This document shows positions 9,691 to 20,454 of a stretch of 64,000 bases of DNA, one piece after another. The stretch is taken from the NCBI RefSeq assembly GCF_011684115.1, contig NZ_JAADJV010000001.1:1922001-1986000 (forward strand). Direction: 5' to 3'. How positions within the stretch are numbered: position 1 is the stretch's first letter; each line of letters opens with the position of its first letter. The translations under genes were made by a program, and so were the position numbers. The notes beneath the pieces were generated by a model. That model saw only the letters and a list, made by a program, of their open reading frames with translations, had not been told where the DNA came from and did not search any database. Origin of the DNA: Rahnella aceris (GTDB lineage: Bacteria; Pseudomonadota; Gammaproteobacteria; Enterobacterales; Enterobacteriaceae).

Positions 9691-11357
9691 GGCAGTTTTT
9701 TGTAGAATAACAGTGCCTGACGGTCGATCCGCACCGTTTGATCCGCAGGAGGCAGAGAGGATTTCACCGCAGCATTACGGTCAAGTCTGAGGATCAGAGA
9801 GACATTTCCTGCCTGACGCGCTTGTTGCAGCCACTGTGAGAAATGTGCCGCATCGACAAAATTGTCTTTGGCATCCGGATAGCTCAAACCGTATTGCAGC
9901 TCACCCTTTTCATCAAACATCAGAATATCGCTGCGCTTGAGTGTCCACGCAACTGCGGTTGCCACACCGACGTTATCTGTCAGCACATAACGACTGTCTT
10001 TCAGCAACGCCATATTTTGCGTCAAAAAGGGCTGTGGCTGTTTGGAATCCATCACTTTTTTCGGAATAGCCTGTCCGGCCAGCAATGCCAGCACCAGCGG
10101 GCAAAGGGCAGACCAATACCAGCGCTTTTTCAAATCCGTCAGCGACACTGCGCCAGCCAGCGCCCACACGGCAAAACACAGAATACCGATCAGGGCATGC
10201 GGCAACTCAGAACGACTGAACACGGCTTTGATGTGGAAAGGTAATATGCCGGAGATCAACAGAACTGCCACGGCCAGCAACACACCAAACACGATGTTGA
10301 GGGTCCCATTGGCTTTCAGTGCACGTAATTTTCCTGACTCAAGGATCTTATCTAAATAATCCACCATCAGCAGGGCAAGCGGCGCAAAGCACGGCAAAAT
10401 GTAAGTCGGCAATTTACCTTTAGCAATGCTAAAGAAAATCAGCGGCATGATTGCCCAGCTCAGCAGGAAGAACAATTCCGGACGCACGACGCGTTGTGTC
10501 CAGCCCGCCCGCAGAGCACCCGGTAACAACCCGAGCCATGGCAGCGCCCCCAGAAACAGCACCGGCAGGTAATACCAGAAAGGTGCCTTGTGCTGAGCAT
10601 CAGCCTCAGCAAAACGCTGAATATGCTCAACCCAGAAGAAGTAGTTCCAGAAGTCCGGCTCCCGGTGTGCTATCGCCAGCACCCACGGCAGGCTCAGTAC
10701 CGCCGCACTCACAATCGCCAGGGGCCCCCAGCCAAGCAGGGTTTTGAAACGCTTTTCGCGCCAGATAATCGGCAGAACCGCAATAACCGGTAACGCCAGC
10801 GCCAGAAAGCCTTTGGTCATAAAACCCATACCACAGGCCAGCCCGAGTGCAATCCAGCTCAGGGCTTTTTGCGGTGTACGCGATACCCGCAGGCAGAAAT
10901 AGCTTGCGACCATTGCGGCCGTCATCCACAGCGTGATCATCGGATCCATCACACTGTAAGTCCCGATGCCGAAAACCAACGTCATGGACAGATAAATCAA
11001 TGCCGCAGTGTAAGCCGTCTGGCGGTTGCGCCACATAAGATGCGCCAGCCAGAATACTAAAATCGCGCTAAGCGCCGTGCTGAATACCGATCCAAAACGC
11101 ACGGCAAAGTTGCTGTCGCCAAAAATCATCTGGCTGATATTGTTAAACCAGTAACCCGCGACGGGTTTCTCAAAATAGCGTAACCCGAGAAGATGTGGCA
11201 CAACCCAGTCGCCGCGCTGAAGCATTTCGCGGCTGATTTCTGCATAACGGGTTTCATCGGGTTGCCATAAGAGACGGGTGTTAAGAGGAACAAGGTAAAC
11301 CAGGGCAAAGAACACCAAAATCAGCGTGCCCCACAAGCCTTTAATTGTTTTCGACAT
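9687..11357 (-). CDS. arnT: Undecaprenyl-phosphate-L-Ara4N : lipid A transferase ArnT
   Basis: This 556-residue polytopic inner-membrane glycosyltransferase (GT83, GT-C fold) moves L-Ara4N from undecaprenyl phosphate to lipid A phosphates on the periplasmic side. The modification lowers negative charge and gives polymyxin resistance. The N-terminal loop holds the conserved acidic [15 protein letters not shown] motif near residues 31–45, followed by alternating membrane helices and a soluble C-terminal domain. Its start overlaps the arnD stop (TGATG). Confidence 0.93.
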   Translation of the reverse strand: MSKTIKGLWGTLILVFFALVYLVPLNTRLLWQPDETRYAEISREMLQRGDWVVPHLLGLRYFEKPVAGYWFNNISQMIFGDSNFAVRFGSVFSTALSAILVFWLAHLMWRNRQTAYTAALIYLSMTLVFGIGTYSVMDPMITLWMTAAMVASYFCLRVSRTPQKALSWIALGLACGMGFMTKGFLALALPVIAVLPIIWREKRFKTLLGWGPLAIVSAAVLSLPWVLAIAHREPDFWNYFFWVEHIQRFAEADAQHKAPFWYYLPVLFLGALPWLGLLPGALRAGWTQRVVRPELFFLLSWAIMPLIFFSIAKGKLPTYILPCFAPLALLMVDYLDKILESGKLRALKANGTLNIVFGVLLAVAVLLISGILPFHIKAVFSRSELPHALIGILCFAVWALAGAVSLTDLKKRWYWSALCPLVLALLAGQAIPKKVMDSKQPQPFLTQNMALLKDSRYVLTDNVGVATAVAWTLKRSDILMFDEKGELQYGLSYPDAKDNFVDAAHFSQWLQQARQAGNVSLILRLDRNAAVKSSLPPADQTVRIDRQALLFYKKLP

Positions 11358-12256
11358 CAGGAAAAACCTTCTTGCTGACAGCCTAACCAGCCTTCCCGAC
11401 CCGGGAAACTGGCGCGAACCACTTTGCCTCTTGGCAATGTACTGAGATCTTGCGGCAGCAACTCACCCAGCGCGCAAAACTGGATCCCCTGCGCAGACGC
11501 ACGGGTTAACAATTCATCGAACTGTTTAGCCAGTGACATGCCTTCCACTTCGGCATGAATGGTATAAACCGGTACACCATGATCTTTCGCAATAGCATCA
11601 AGAATAAAGTCGTTGAAGTTATCGGCGTTAATCTCGCCGCCAGCCACTTCGTCATAAGTGGGTAACGTCACGGGAATCTGCACAGTGCCCAGTGTTCCGT
11701 TTTCCAGTACCGGCAGGAAAGGTCGCGTTCCGCGGCAATCACTGTTGTAGTAAAAGTGGAAACGTTCTTTGACTTCGATAACCCGCTCATCGGCACGCCA
11801 GCCTGCGACAGCCGAACATTCGACATCATGGCCCAAACTTTTTTCGAGCGCATCCAGCCCCAGGCGGATTTGTGCTTCCAGCTGTTTCTCGGACCATTTC
11901 CCGACTTTTGCCTGCCAGCCCTGATGATCCCAGGCGTGCAGCCCGACTTCATGCCCGCGTTTTGCAGTTTCTTTCATCAGATAACCGAGATCACGCGCGA
12001 TAAGTTTACCCGGCCACGCGGTGCCTGCCAGTAAGATATCCCAGCCGTAAAGAGACGCCGCATTAGAGCGCAGCATTTTCCACAGGAAGCGCGGTTTAAG
12101 CAGGCGCCATAAATGACGCCCCATATTATCCGGGCCAACGCTGAAGAAGAAACTGGCAGTAATTTTATGATTTGCAAGAGTTTGCAGAAGCTGAGGGACA
12201 CCCTCGCGGGTGCCACTCCAGGTATCCACATCAATGCGCAGACCCACTTTCTTCAT
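11357..12256 (-). CDS. arnD: 4-deoxy-4-formamido-L-arabinose-phosphoundecaprenol deformylase ArnD
   Basis: This 299-residue polysaccharide-deacetylase-fold enzyme removes the formyl group from the lipid-linked sugar before flipping. The metal and catalytic residues are visible in [15 protein letters not shown] at the N-terminus, [14 protein letters not shown] and [13 protein letters not shown]. The ATG at 12256 (MKKVGLR) matches the family start. A GTG at 12265 would add three residues, and neither site has a strong ribosome-binding sequence, so translation may be coupled to arnA, 13 bases upstream. Confidence 0.9.
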   Translation of the reverse strand: MKKVGLRIDVDTWSGTREGVPQLLQTLANHKITASFFFSVGPDNMGRHLWRLLKPRFLWKMLRSNAASLYGWDILLAGTAWPGKLIARDLGYLMKETAKRGHEVGLHAWDHQGWQAKVGKWSEKQLEAQIRLGLDALEKSLGHDVECSAVAGWRADERVIEVKERFHFYYNSDCRGTRPFLPVLENGTLGTVQIPVTLPTYDEVAGGEINADNFNDFILDAIAKDHGVPVYTIHAEVEGMSLAKQFDELLTRASAQGIQFCALGELLPQDLSTLPRGKVVRASFPGREGWLGCQQEGFS

Positions 12257-12269
12257 GACGGGCACCGTT

Positions 12270-14252
12270 TCAGGCTTTGCCAGCGTCAGGATTTACTGAA
12301 CGCAGGAAGAAATCCAGGGTTTCAGCAACGGTTTTATCCATGCCGATTTCCGGTTTCCAGTTAAGCAGACGACGGGCATTTTTGATGCTCGGCGTACGGT
12401 GCTCCACGTCCTGATAGCCTTTTCCGTAATACGTGCTGCTTTCCACCAGATTGAAACCAGCGAACGGCGGGAACTGCGCGCGCAACGGATGTGATTCAAA
12501 ACTGCTCAGCAGCATTTCTGCCAGTTCACGAATGCTCGCTTCGTTAGTCGGGTTACCGATGTTAATAATCTGGCCATCACATAAGTTGTCGCGGTTCTCG
12601 ATGATCCGGAACAACGCTTCAATACCGTCGTTGATATCAGTGAAGCAACGCTTTTGCTCGCCGCCATCCACCAGTTTGATCGGTGATCCTTCAACCAGAT
12701 TAAGAATCAGTTGGGTGATCGCACGGGAACTGCCGATACGCGCAGCATCCAGGTTATCCAGACGTGGTCCCATCCAGTTGAACGGACGGAACAGGGTGAA
12801 CTTCAGGCCTTCTTTCGCGCCATAAGCCCAGATCACGCGGTCCAGCAGTTGCTTGGAAACAGAGTAAATCCAGCGCTGTTTGTTGATCGGGCCGACAATC
12901 AGACGGGAATGATCTTCGTCGAATTCCTTATCATCACACATGCCGTAAACTTCAGACGTTGACGGGAAGATAATGCGTTTTTTGTATTTAACGCAATCGC
13001 GGACAATTTTCAGGTTTTCTTCGAAATCCAGTTCGAATACGCGCAGCGGATTACGGGTGTATTCGATTGGCGTTGCAATCGCCACCAGCGGCAGAACGAC
13101 GTCGCATTTTTTGATGTGATATTCGATCCACTCTGAATGGATGCTGATATCGCCTTCCACGAAGTGGAAATGCGGATTACCCATAAAGCGGCTGATCGCG
13201 TCAGAGCTGATATCCAGGCCATAAATTTCATAGCGGTCTTCGCGAAGCAAACGCTCACTCAGGTGGTTACCGATAAAACCATTCACGCCGAGGATTAAAA
13301 CACGGGTACGGCGTTTCATCACCGCCGTGGGCAACGTTGCGACACGCATATCCGGCATAATGCCCAGTTCCAGTGCCAGACGGGAACCCTGTACATACAG
13401 GCCGTTTTCACTCTGCCCTGCCAGAATTTCCAGCGCGCCTTCGCCACAGGCGATGGTCAGCGGATCAGAAGAAAGCACGGTGCCCGGTTGTTTGTCGTGC
13501 TGAGTTGCCAGCGGACGTGCGCGCCAGATAGTCAGCTTACGTTGGCCGAGATAAGAGAATGCGCCGGGATAGGGTTCAGTCACCGCGCGGATCAGGTTAT
13601 TAATTTCAGTGGCCGATTTGTGCCAGTGAATTTCACCGTCAGCGGCGGTACGGCGACCAAAGTAACTGGCCTGAGATTCGTCTTGCGCCGTCAGTGTGAT
13701 GTTACCCGCTTTCATTTCCGGCAACAGATCTGTCAGTAATGCTTTCGCTGCCTCACGCACTTTGGCATGAAGTTTCAGCGCCGTGTCATCGCCAGTGATC
13801 GCCACTTTGCGCTGACCGACGATATCACCTGCATCCGGTCGTTTGACCATTTTATGCAAAGTGACACCCGTTTCGGTTTCACCATTGAGCAGCGCCCAGT
13901 TAACCGGTGCACGACCACGGTAACGCGGCAGCAATGAACCGTGCAGATTGAAGCCACCCTGCGGCGCCAGAGATAAAATCTCTTCGCTCAGCATATTACG
14001 GTAGTAGAAAGAGAAGATGATATCGGGCTGTAAAGCACGGATGCGGTCAACCCACAATGGATGGTTAACATCTTCCGGTGCATAAACGGGCAGGTTCAGC
14101 TCAGCGCCCTGACGGGCAACGGAAGAAAAGAACTGGTTTTCATTCGGGGAATCAGTGTGGGTGAAAACTGCCTGAACATCATAACCCGCGTCAACCAGAG
14201 CCTGTAAACCAACACAACCAATATCATGATAGGCAAATACAATCGCTTTCAT
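12270..14252 (-). CDS. arnA: Bifunctional UDP-Ara4N formyltransferase / UDP-glucuronate decarboxylase ArnA
   Basis: This 660-residue two-domain enzyme matches the family length. The N-terminal ~300 residues are a formyltransferase that uses formyl-tetrahydrofolate ([19 protein letters not shown] contains the catalytic His). The C-terminal domain is a Rossmann-fold dehydrogenase that oxidises and decarboxylates UDP-glucuronate; [15 protein letters not shown] near residue 319 binds NAD, and FPSTSEVYG and [10 protein letters not shown] carry catalytic residues. Together they make the precursor used by ArnB and then formylate its product. The gene starts at the base where arnC ends. Confidence 0.95.
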   Translation of the reverse strand: MKAIVFAYHDIGCVGLQALVDAGYDVQAVFTHTDSPNENQFFSSVARQGAELNLPVYAPEDVNHPLWVDRIRALQPDIIFSFYYRNMLSEEILSLAPQGGFNLHGSLLPRYRGRAPVNWALLNGETETGVTLHKMVKRPDAGDIVGQRKVAITGDDTALKLHAKVREAAKALLTDLLPEMKAGNITLTAQDESQASYFGRRTAADGEIHWHKSATEINNLIRAVTEPYPGAFSYLGQRKLTIWRARPLATQHDKQPGTVLSSDPLTIACGEGALEILAGQSENGLYVQGSRLALELGIMPDMRVATLPTAVMKRRTRVLILGVNGFIGNHLSERLLREDRYEIYGLDISSDAISRFMGNPHFHFVEGDISIHSEWIEYHIKKCDVVLPLVAIATPIEYTRNPLRVFELDFEENLKIVRDCVKYKKRIIFPSTSEVYGMCDDKEFDEDHSRLIVGPINKQRWIYSVSKQLLDRVIWAYGAKEGLKFTLFRPFNWMGPRLDNLDAARIGSSRAITQLILNLVEGSPIKLVDGGEQKRCFTDINDGIEALFRIIENRDNLCDGQIINIGNPTNEASIRELAEMLLSSFESHPLRAQFPPFAGFNLVESSTYYGKGYQDVEHRTPSIKNARRLLNWKPEIGMDKTVAETLDFFLRSVNPDAGKA

Positions 14253-15232
14253 TACTCTTCTTCCTGACTGTGGTCTTCGGAACGAACGCCGACGACTTTT
14301 TGAACAAAATAACGGGGACGCGCACGAACATCGTTGTAGATCCGCCCGATGTATTCACCGAGTAATCCCATACCGACAAACTGCGCACCGATAAACATAA
14401 ATAACAATGCAAATAGCGTGAATACGCCTTCCGCAGACCACTCAGGGCCGTTGATCAGGCGCATTAAAATGAGGAATACCGCCAGCAGGAAACCGAAGAT
14501 GGCAATCACACTGCCAACAACACTGAGCATTCTCAGCGGTGTTGTCGTCAGACAAGTGATCAGGTCATACATCAGGTTAATCAGTTTCATCAGACTGTAT
14601 TTGGAATCACCAAACTCACGCTCAGAATGCTGAACCGGAATTTCTATGGTTCTGCGCGCGAATGTGTTGGCCAGAATAGGAATAAAGGTACTGCGCTCAT
14701 GGCAATGCAGCATAGCTTCGATAATGTGACGGCGATAAGCCCGTAGCATACAGCCGTAGTCACCCATCGATTTACCGGTGGCACGTTGGATCATCATGTT
14801 GATCATCTTTGATGCCGTTTTACGGAACCAGGAATCGCGACGATTTGCACGTACGGTGCCGACAACGTCATAGCCTTCATCAGCAGTGGCGACCAGGCGC
14901 GGGATTTCTTCCGGTGGATTTTGCAGGTCAGCATCAAGCGTAATGACCAGATCACCGGTCACATGGCTAAAACCGGCCATAATGGCGGAATGCTGGCCGT
15001 AATTGCGGTTGAGCAAAACGGCAATAACATGGCTGTTCGGTTGTTCTGCAGCGGCAGCGAGCATGTCGCCGGAGCTGTCAGAACTGCCGTCATCCACCAG
15101 AATGATTTCGTATTGCTGGGTTAATTGCTGACAAGCGGCCTGCGTGCGGGAAAGCAACGCAGGCAGGCTTTCTTCTTCGTTGTAGACCGGGATAACCACC
15201 GAGACTTTACGGATTGGTTCGTATTGCGCCAC
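14252..15232 (-). CDS. arnC: Undecaprenyl-phosphate Ara4FN transferase ArnC
   Basis: This 326-residue GT2 glycosyltransferase attaches formylated Ara4N to undecaprenyl phosphate. The N-terminal domain has [16 protein letters not shown] and the metal/nucleotide motif [13 protein letters not shown]. Two membrane helices follow near residues 235–300. The start codon is GTG, and it overlaps the arnB stop as TAGTG, so arnC translation is probably coupled to arnB. Confidence 0.93.
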   Translation of the reverse strand: MAQYEPIRKVSVVIPVYNEEESLPALLSRTQAACQQLTQQYEIILVDDGSSDSSGDMLAAAAEQPNSHVIAVLLNRNYGQHSAIMAGFSHVTGDLVITLDADLQNPPEEIPRLVATADEGYDVVGTVRANRRDSWFRKTASKMINMMIQRATGKSMGDYGCMLRAYRRHIIEAMLHCHERSTFIPILANTFARRTIEIPVQHSEREFGDSKYSLMKLINLMYDLITCLTTTPLRMLSVVGSVIAIFGFLLAVFLILMRLINGPEWSAEGVFTLFALLFMFIGAQFVGMGLLGEYIGRIYNDVRARPRYFVQKVVGVRSEDHSQEEE

Positions 15233-16374
15233 TACTGCGCCTCCAGAAGGGAAAAAAGAGCCGCGACAACGCGGTCCACATCGCTGTCCTGCATATCAGG
15301 GAACAGCGGCAAACTGCATAAACGAGCCGAATTCCATTCACTGTTTGGCAGGCTCAGATGCGGATAACGTTCGCGGTAATATTTTTGGGTGTGAGCTGCA
15401 CGGAAATGTAAACCCGTTCCGATCCCCTGCTCTTTCAGACGTTCCATCAGTGCGTCACGGCTGATACCACAACGCGCTTCATCCACACGGATCATGAATA
15501 AGTGCCACGCATGAAGGTGCGGGTAAGCCGGTACAGCCATTGGCAGATAAGGTGAGCCCTGTAATTTATCCAGATAACGCTGTGCCAGCTCCGCACGGCG
15601 GGCATTCATTTGTGCAAGACGTTTAAGCTGCACGACAGCCACAGAAGCATGAATGTCGGAGAGATTGTATTTAAAGCCTGGCTCAACCACTTCAGCCTGC
15701 GGTTTACGCCCCAGCACCTGACGATCAAATGCATCAACCGCCAGACCATGGAATTTCAATGCACGTACTTTTTCAGCCAGAGCATCATCGTCGGTGGCAA
15801 TCAGACCGCCTTCTGCGCAGGTCATATTTTTGATCGCGTGGAACGAGAAAATTGCTGTCCCCTGTGCGCCAATCCAGCGTTCACGGTATTTTGTGCCTGC
15901 CGCGTGCGCAGCATCCTCCACGACCGGAATACCGTGTTCATTAGCAACAGCATAAATCGGGTCAAGGTCTAAAGGCGCGCCGGCGTAATGCACCGGGATA
16001 ATCGCTTTGGTTTTTGGCGTGATAGCCGCAGCAACCGCGTCGGCACTGACCATCAACGTGTCAGGATCAACATCAATCATCACCGGTTCTGCGCCGAGCA
16101 GGACAATCATGTTGATGGTTGAAACCCAGGTCTGTGAAGGCGTGATCACTTCATCGCCCGGTCCGATGCCGAGCGCCATCAGGGTGACATGCATGCCGCC
16201 GGTCGCAGAACTGACTGCGATAGCATGCTTACAACCGAAAGTGGCAGAAAAATCCTGTTCAAGCTGATGAGTCTGTGGCCCTGTGGTGATCCAGCCAGAA
16301 CGTAAAACCTGCCCCACTGCAGCTATTTCTTCTTCGCCCATAGACGGACGGGAAAAAGGCAAAAAGTTTTCCAT
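15232..16374 (-). CDS. arnB: UDP-Ara4O aminotransferase ArnB
   Basis: This 380-residue PLP enzyme of the DegT/DnrJ/EryC1 family aminates UDP-4-keto-pentose with glutamate to give UDP-L-Ara4N. Visible are [11 protein letters not shown] in the phosphate-binding position, [11 protein letters not shown] with the PLP-ring aspartate, and [15 protein letters not shown] containing the Schiff-base lysine. It is the first gene of arnBCADTEF; the PmrA box lies about 110 bases upstream. Confidence 0.94.
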   Translation of the reverse strand: MENFLPFSRPSMGEEEIAAVGQVLRSGWITTGPQTHQLEQDFSATFGCKHAIAVSSATGGMHVTLMALGIGPGDEVITPSQTWVSTINMIVLLGAEPVMIDVDPDTLMVSADAVAAAITPKTKAIIPVHYAGAPLDLDPIYAVANEHGIPVVEDAAHAAGTKYRERWIGAQGTAIFSFHAIKNMTCAEGGLIATDDDALAEKVRALKFHGLAVDAFDRQVLGRKPQAEVVEPGFKYNLSDIHASVAVVQLKRLAQMNARRAELAQRYLDKLQGSPYLPMAVPAYPHLHAWHLFMIRVDEARCGISRDALMERLKEQGIGTGLHFRAAHTQKYYRERYPHLSLPNSEWNSARLCSLPLFPDMQDSDVDRVVAALFSLLEAQ

Positions 16375-16722
16375 TACGCTATCCCAAAAAGGTAATTACC
16401 GATACCGACTGTAGACCGCATTTATTTAACAGTAAGTAAACGCCGTCATGAAATTATGGATCTTATGATGTCGGTTTAATCTTAATTTAACCTTAAGGAT
16501 TTACCAGTCACGCGAAGCTAAACAGAAAGTAAATAAACAAAAATTAAATAGCAGGAAAAAATAAAAATCATTTAATAACAATCAATTACATTAAATTATG
16601 TTTTTATGAAAAAAATGAACTTTATTAAAACAATGCATCTTCTGCGTTTTTTATGAACAAATAAGAATTGGGGTAAAGCGTAAACCCCAATAATAATATA
16701 ATTAAACCGCTATGCATTAAGC
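16375..16722. other. Intergenic region between arnB and btuD
   Basis: No gene is seen. The left third contains the arn promoter region with the PmrA box. Bases 16500–16720 are very AT-rich, with no open frame or strong hairpin, and follow the end of btuD. Confidence 0.6.
16481..16497 (-). promoter_or_regulatory. PmrA (BasR) box of the arn operon
   Basis: On the minus strand the sequence reads CTTAAGGTTAAATTAAG: two hexamers CTTAAG and ATTAAG spaced by five bases, fitting the HTTAAK-N5-HTTAAK PmrA consensus. It sits 107–123 bases upstream of arnB in the orientation used by arn promoters, so PmrAB control (low Mg2+ via PhoPQ/PmrD, Fe3+, acid) is likely. Confidence 0.8.
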
Positions 16723-17472
16723 TCAGGTCGCCATTATCCATTGCCTGCCTGCCAGTTCGTGTATCTGAAATGCCACTTTGTACACGTCTGAAAGTATTTC
16801 AGGCTGCATGACATCAGCACATTTTCCCGCCGCCATCACCTGACCCTGCGACATAAGCCAGATCTGATGTGCGTAATGGAGGGTATGGTTGAGATCATGA
16901 TCGCTTAACACCACGGAACGTCCTGCCGCGCAAAACTCCGCAAGTAACTGATCCAGCGCCTGCTGCTGGGCAACATCCAGGCTGTTCATCGGCTCATCAA
17001 GGAATAAAAGCTGACTATCAGGATTCACCGTCGGCCACACTTGCAATAAAGCAGCCGCCAGCCTCACCCGCTGCCATTCCCCGCCGGATAAATGCGTGAC
17101 CGGCCGGCCAAGTTTATCGCTGAGATGTAAAGCATCACATAAACATGAAACCGTGCGCTCAAGAACAGCAGGATCCACTTCTCGCGGCTGATGAAGAGAC
17201 AAATATTGAAATACCGGCATCAGGGATGCCGGGGTCAGTTGCTGGCATAACCAGGCGCGAAGACGTGCCAGCCTGGGTCCGGGAACGTCGGCAAGCGGTT
17301 GTCCGTCGAGAATAACCTCGCCTCCCCCTGCCGACATACCCGCCAGACGGGTCAGTAAAGTGCTTTTCCCGGCGCCATTCGGGCCGATAATATGGATCCG
17401 ACAGCCCGGCACAATCTGCGCGCTAAATGCGCTAAGCCGCCCCGCAACGGTTATCTCACGACATTCCAGCAT
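16723..17472 (-). CDS. btuD: Vitamin B12 ABC transporter ATP-binding protein BtuD
   Basis: This 249-residue ABC ATPase drives cobalamin import through BtuC. It has Walker [10 protein letters not shown], signature HLSGGEWQRVRLAAALLQ, Walker B LLFLDEPMNSLDVAQQ and the H-loop SDHDLNHTLHYAHQ, all close to E. coli BtuD. The start is uncertain: ATG 17472 aligns with E. coli, but GTG 17484 or TTG 17490 (one base after the btuE stop) are possible, and none has a clear ribosome site. The gene order btuC-btuE-btuD matches E. coli. Confidence 0.9.
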   Translation of the reverse strand: MLECREITVAGRLSAFSAQIVPGCRIHIIGPNGAGKSTLLTRLAGMSAGGGEVILDGQPLADVPGPRLARLRAWLCQQLTPASLMPVFQYLSLHQPREVDPAVLERTVSCLCDALHLSDKLGRPVTHLSGGEWQRVRLAAALLQVWPTVNPDSQLLFLDEPMNSLDVAQQQALDQLLAEFCAAGRSVVLSDHDLNHTLHYAHQIWLMSQGQVMAAGKCADVMQPEILSDVYKVAFQIHELAGRQWIMAT

Positions 17473-17491
17473 TGGTGTATTCACACGCAAA

Positions 17492-18043
17492 TTATTTCGC
17501 CAGTGCGGCTTTGATGGTTTCCATAAGGATCGGATCTTCCGGTGTCATATCGGGTGCAAAACGCTGAACCACGGTGCCGTCACGACCAATCAGGAATTTC
17601 TCAAAATTCCACAAGATATCATCGGGCTTAAGAGGTTGACGACCTTTGCTGGCCAGACGTTCGTAGAACGCGCTGTCTTCCGGTTTGACGGCTGTCGGGC
17701 AGGCTGCAATCAGCGCTGAATACAGCGGATGACGGTTGTCTCCGTTGACGTTAATTTTGCTAAACATCGGGAATTTCACGCCAAAATGGGTGGTGCAGAA
17801 GGTTTTGATCTCATCTTCAGTGCCCGGTTCCTGTGCGCCGAATTCATTGCACGGGAAGCCCAGCACTTCAAAACCACGATCGTGCCAGGCCTGGTAGATA
17901 TTTTCCAGCCCCTCATATTGCTTGGTCAGGCCACATTGTGATGCCACATTCACGACCAGCAATACAGAACCTTTATAAGCACCGAGCGTCGTGGTTTCGC
18001 CATCGATAGTTTTCAGGGAGATATTATAAATTTCATTACTCAT
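17492..18043 (-). CDS. btuE: Glutathione/thioredoxin-type peroxidase BtuE
   Basis: This 183-residue member of the glutathione peroxidase family reduces peroxides with a cysteine in place of selenocysteine. The peroxidatic Cys is in NVASQCGLTKQY (near residue 37). FPCNEFGAQEPG and WNFEKFLIGRDG contain the other conserved active-site residues. It lies inside the btu operon between btuC and btuD as in E. coli, where it is not needed for B12 transport. BtuE has no signal peptide, so it should be cytoplasmic. Confidence 0.92.
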   Translation of the reverse strand: MSNEIYNISLKTIDGETTTLGAYKGSVLLVVNVASQCGLTKQYEGLENIYQAWHDRGFEVLGFPCNEFGAQEPGTEDEIKTFCTTHFGVKFPMFSKINVNGDNRHPLYSALIAACPTAVKPEDSAFYERLASKGRQPLKPDDILWNFEKFLIGRDGTVVQRFAPDMTPEDPILMETIKAALAK

Positions 18044-18115
18044 CGTTTTCGTCCTGATATTTGTAGGTTAGGGGAAGGGTTTCAGTGAACAGCATAGCCG
18101 ACACACCGAAAAGCA

Positions 18116-19123
18116 TCAGCGGATTTGTCCGGTTCTGGTCAGCAACCAGATGAATACCGGTGCACCCAGCGTGGCAGTCACCACACCAATCGGTAATTCC
18201 GCCGCAGATAAACCAATTCGCGCCAGCACATCCGCTAACAGTAAAACTGAAGCGCCGCAAAGCGCACAGGCGGGCAGCAAACGGCGCTGATCGGTGATCC
18301 CGCAAAGCCTGAGAATATGCGGGATGATCAGCCCGATAAAACCGATGACGCCCGATAAGGCGACGCTCAACCCGACCATCCAGCCGACGGCAAGCACCAG
18401 AATATAACGCCAGGTGTTCAGCGATATGCCGAGTTGCCTCGCCTGCTGCGTCCCGAGAGACAATAGATTGAGTGCATTCCCCTGTAAGACCAGCCACAGT
18501 AAAACAGGCAGCAACATTAATCCCAGCCAGAGCTGATTCCAGTCAACACCGCCAAATCCGCCCATCATCCAGTACATCAACTGCCGTAAATCGAGATTGT
18601 TGCTGAAATAAATCGCCCAGGTCATTAAAGCACTGCAGACAATCCCAATAGCAATCCCGACAAGAAGCATACGGGCATTCGTCAAAAGGCGTTTACGGGC
18701 AATATATAGCAGAAAGAAAGTGACAATCAGAGCGCCCGCGATGGCTGCCAGACTCATGATCCAAACAGGCAACAGGCCGTGGCTTAACATGACACATAAA
18801 ACCAGCGCGACGCAGGCACCATTGGCAACACCGAGTAAACCGGGCTCGGCAAGAGGATTTTCGAACAACGACTGCATCACTGCCCCGGAGACAGCGAGAC
18901 TTGCGCCCACCAAAATGACAGCGACAGCGCGCGGAAACCGTAATTGCCACACGAACAGACGCGCCTCAGTGCTGAGCCATTGATCCGGCCACAGCCAGCG
19001 TTCACCCGCACTCAGACTGAACACCCATATCAACAACAAGAACATACCCAGCCCGTATAACCAGCGGCGGTCACGGTATTTCTGTTGCTGTTCAAAGGCA
19101 GAAAAGGTCTGCGGGATAGGCAT
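18116..19123 (-). CDS. btuC: Vitamin B12 ABC transporter permease BtuC
   Basis: This 335-residue permease of the FecCD family has about ten membrane helices. It carries [24 protein letters not shown] and [15 protein letters not shown] in the first half and [16 protein letters not shown], the coupling loop for BtuD, near residue 260. It imports cobalamin delivered by BtuF, whose gene is not in this window. It is the first gene of the btuCED unit; 72 bases separate it from btuE. Confidence 0.92.
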   Translation of the reverse strand: MPIPQTFSAFEQQQKYRDRRWLYGLGMFLLLIWVFSLSAGERWLWPDQWLSTEARLFVWQLRFPRAVAVILVGASLAVSGAVMQSLFENPLAEPGLLGVANGACVALVLCVMLSHGLLPVWIMSLAAIAGALIVTFFLLYIARKRLLTNARMLLVGIAIGIVCSALMTWAIYFSNNLDLRQLMYWMMGGFGGVDWNQLWLGLMLLPVLLWLVLQGNALNLLSLGTQQARQLGISLNTWRYILVLAVGWMVGLSVALSGVIGFIGLIIPHILRLCGITDQRRLLPACALCGASVLLLADVLARIGLSAAELPIGVVTATLGAPVFIWLLTRTGQIR

Positions 19124-19220
19124 GAATGGCTAATTCCTGGGGCTCACGGGAAGTGACTATCCTACCGATATTAGGCAGTTAGCTCTAGCGAAGAACGGCT
19201 GAATACCATAAATAGAAATT

Positions 19221-19250
19221 GAAAAAGCCGGTGACTGAGCACCGGCTTCG
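19221..19250 (-). terminator. Terminator of the DUF2502-like gene
   Basis: Perfect stem AAGCCGGTG (19225–19233) and CACCGGCTT (19240–19248) with a six-base loop. On the minus strand it is followed by TTTCAATTTC. It lies 29 bases past the stop of the secreted-protein gene. Confidence 0.8.
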
Positions 19251-19276
19251 GACACGTTGGGCATTTACAGGGAAAA

Positions 19277-19675
19277 TCAGTGTCCCTGATAACCATTCGG
19301 CGGGATCGGCTGGCCGTTCCCCTGATGACCATTATTATCATGATGATCATTACCGTTTGGACGGCCCGGGTTATGGGGCTGCGGTCCTGGCTGATTACGC
19401 CCCGGCTTATCATGGTTACGTTGCGGTGGTTTAGCGTCCCAGCGATTACCGTGCCAGTACATGCCATGTTCATTACGCTCACCGTAATGATGGCCCTGAT
19501 GATCATGCCACCACTGCGGTGGACGCCAGTCATAGCCATCCCAATAGTAACCGCGCTGATCCTGATCCCCGAGGTGAAGTGATACGCCAGGTACGTTGAG
19601 GTCAATAGAAACATTTGCCTGCGCGATCACAGGCAAAGCCAGTGCACAACAAAGCAATAAGAGAGATTTTTTCAC
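19277..19675 (-). CDS. Secreted His/Asn/Pro-rich protein, DUF2502-like
   Basis: This 132-residue protein has a clear signal peptide cleaved after residue 20 (VIAQA). A short SIDLNVPGVSLHLGDQDQRGYYWDGYDWR domain follows, resembling the DUF2502 family (E. coli YpeC type). The C-terminal half is low-complexity, rich in His, Asn, Gly and Pro. It is presumably periplasmic; no activity is known for the family. His-rich tails can bind metals, but that is only a suggestion. The start is GTG at 19675, with AAGG about ten bases upstream, and the gene has its own terminator. Confidence 0.75.
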   Translation of the reverse strand: MKKSLLLLCCALALPVIAQANVSIDLNVPGVSLHLGDQDQRGYYWDGYDWRPPQWWHDHQGHHYGERNEHGMYWHGNRWDAKPPQRNHDKPGRNQPGPQPHNPGRPNGNDHHDNNGHQGNGQPIPPNGYQGH

Positions 19676-19946
19676 GTTAGTTACGCCTTCTTTATTTTTT
19701 ATGACGTGATTTTTATATCAGTCAGGTATTGAAGAAAATATAAGAAATAAGCGTATTTTCGGATAACTTGCTCTGACCTTACAATAAAAACACAAACATG
19801 TCCTGGTTGAAATAATTCAACAAGACGGTGTGTGTTATCTATTCAATTCCTATTAAGACACTAACAAATCTTAACGCAAGCCTGACAACAACCTGTCTGC
19901 ATTCTATTTATAATCGACCTGTTTATTCAAACGAAGGATGTATTTT

Positions 19947-20105
19947 ATGCGTCGTATTTTCGCTCTGCTGAGCATTGCTCTGGTTGTCGTCAGCCTCAGT
20001 GGCTGTTTATTCCCACCATTTTGGGGTCCTGGTGGTGGCGGTCATGGCGGCGGTGGGCACGGTGGCGGCGGTCCGGGTGGACCTCGTATGTTCTATAACC
20101 ACTAG
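19947..20105 (+). CDS. Tiny Gly/His-rich lipoprotein
   Basis: This 52-codon gene starts at ATG 19947, eight bases after AAGGA. The N-terminus is a strong lipoprotein signal (MRRIFALLSIALVVVSLSGC), with LSGC as lipobox and Cys20 as the lipidated residue. The mature part is only 33 residues: LFPPFWGP, then GGGGHGGGGHGGGG repeats and a PGGPRMFYNH end. I do not recognise a named family; short glycine-rich lipoproteins of this kind occur in enterobacteria without assigned function. It is oriented away from the DUF2502-like gene with 271 bases between them. A GGGGC-TTCG-GCCCC hairpin terminator lies 110 bases downstream. Confidence 0.7.
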   Translation: MRRIFALLSIALVVVSLSGCLFPPFWGPGGGGHGGGGHGGGGPGGPRMFYNH

Positions 20106-20213
20106 TCACCTTTTATAATTCCATTCTCCCGTTCCCGGTTAATTTGTCCGGTGCCTTTTATTCAGATATTAATATGTACATATTATTAACTGAACATAAT
20201 GAGTGACTTACCA

Positions 20214-20238
20214 TAGGGGCTTCGGCCCCGTTTTATTT
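20214..20238 (+). terminator. Terminator downstream of the small lipoprotein gene
   Basis: GGGGC (20216–20220), TTCG tetraloop, GCCCC (20225–20229), then GTTTTATTT. Confidence 0.8.
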
Positions 20239-20415
20239 GAATGGCATCCGGATAAATAATAAACAAAAGTTCTTTTCAGGCCTTGAAATTTAATCTATCA
20301 GACTAATCCTGAACCGCCTACCCCTTTAACGCTATCTTTTCACTTTCTGTGCTAATTACTTAAAAGCGTTAAAACCTATTGTTTCCGATGACACTGCACT
20401 CTTAAAAATCAGATA

Positions 20416-20443
20416 AAAAAAAGGCCGCTTTCGCGGCCTTTTT
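20416..20443 (-). terminator. ihfA terminator
   Basis: Stem AAAAAGGCCGC (20418–20428) and GCGGCCTTTTT (20433–20443) with loop TTTC; on the minus strand the stem runs into T8. It lies 11 bases after the ihfA stop. Confidence 0.9.
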
Positions 20444-20454
20444 GATGTTTTCAC

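Larger units (their letters stand above)
20106..20454. other. Intergenic region between the small lipoprotein and ihfA
   Basis: No gene is seen. It contains two terminators, one for the plus-strand lipoprotein and one for ihfA, separated by AT-rich sequence without notable structure. Confidence 0.6.
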
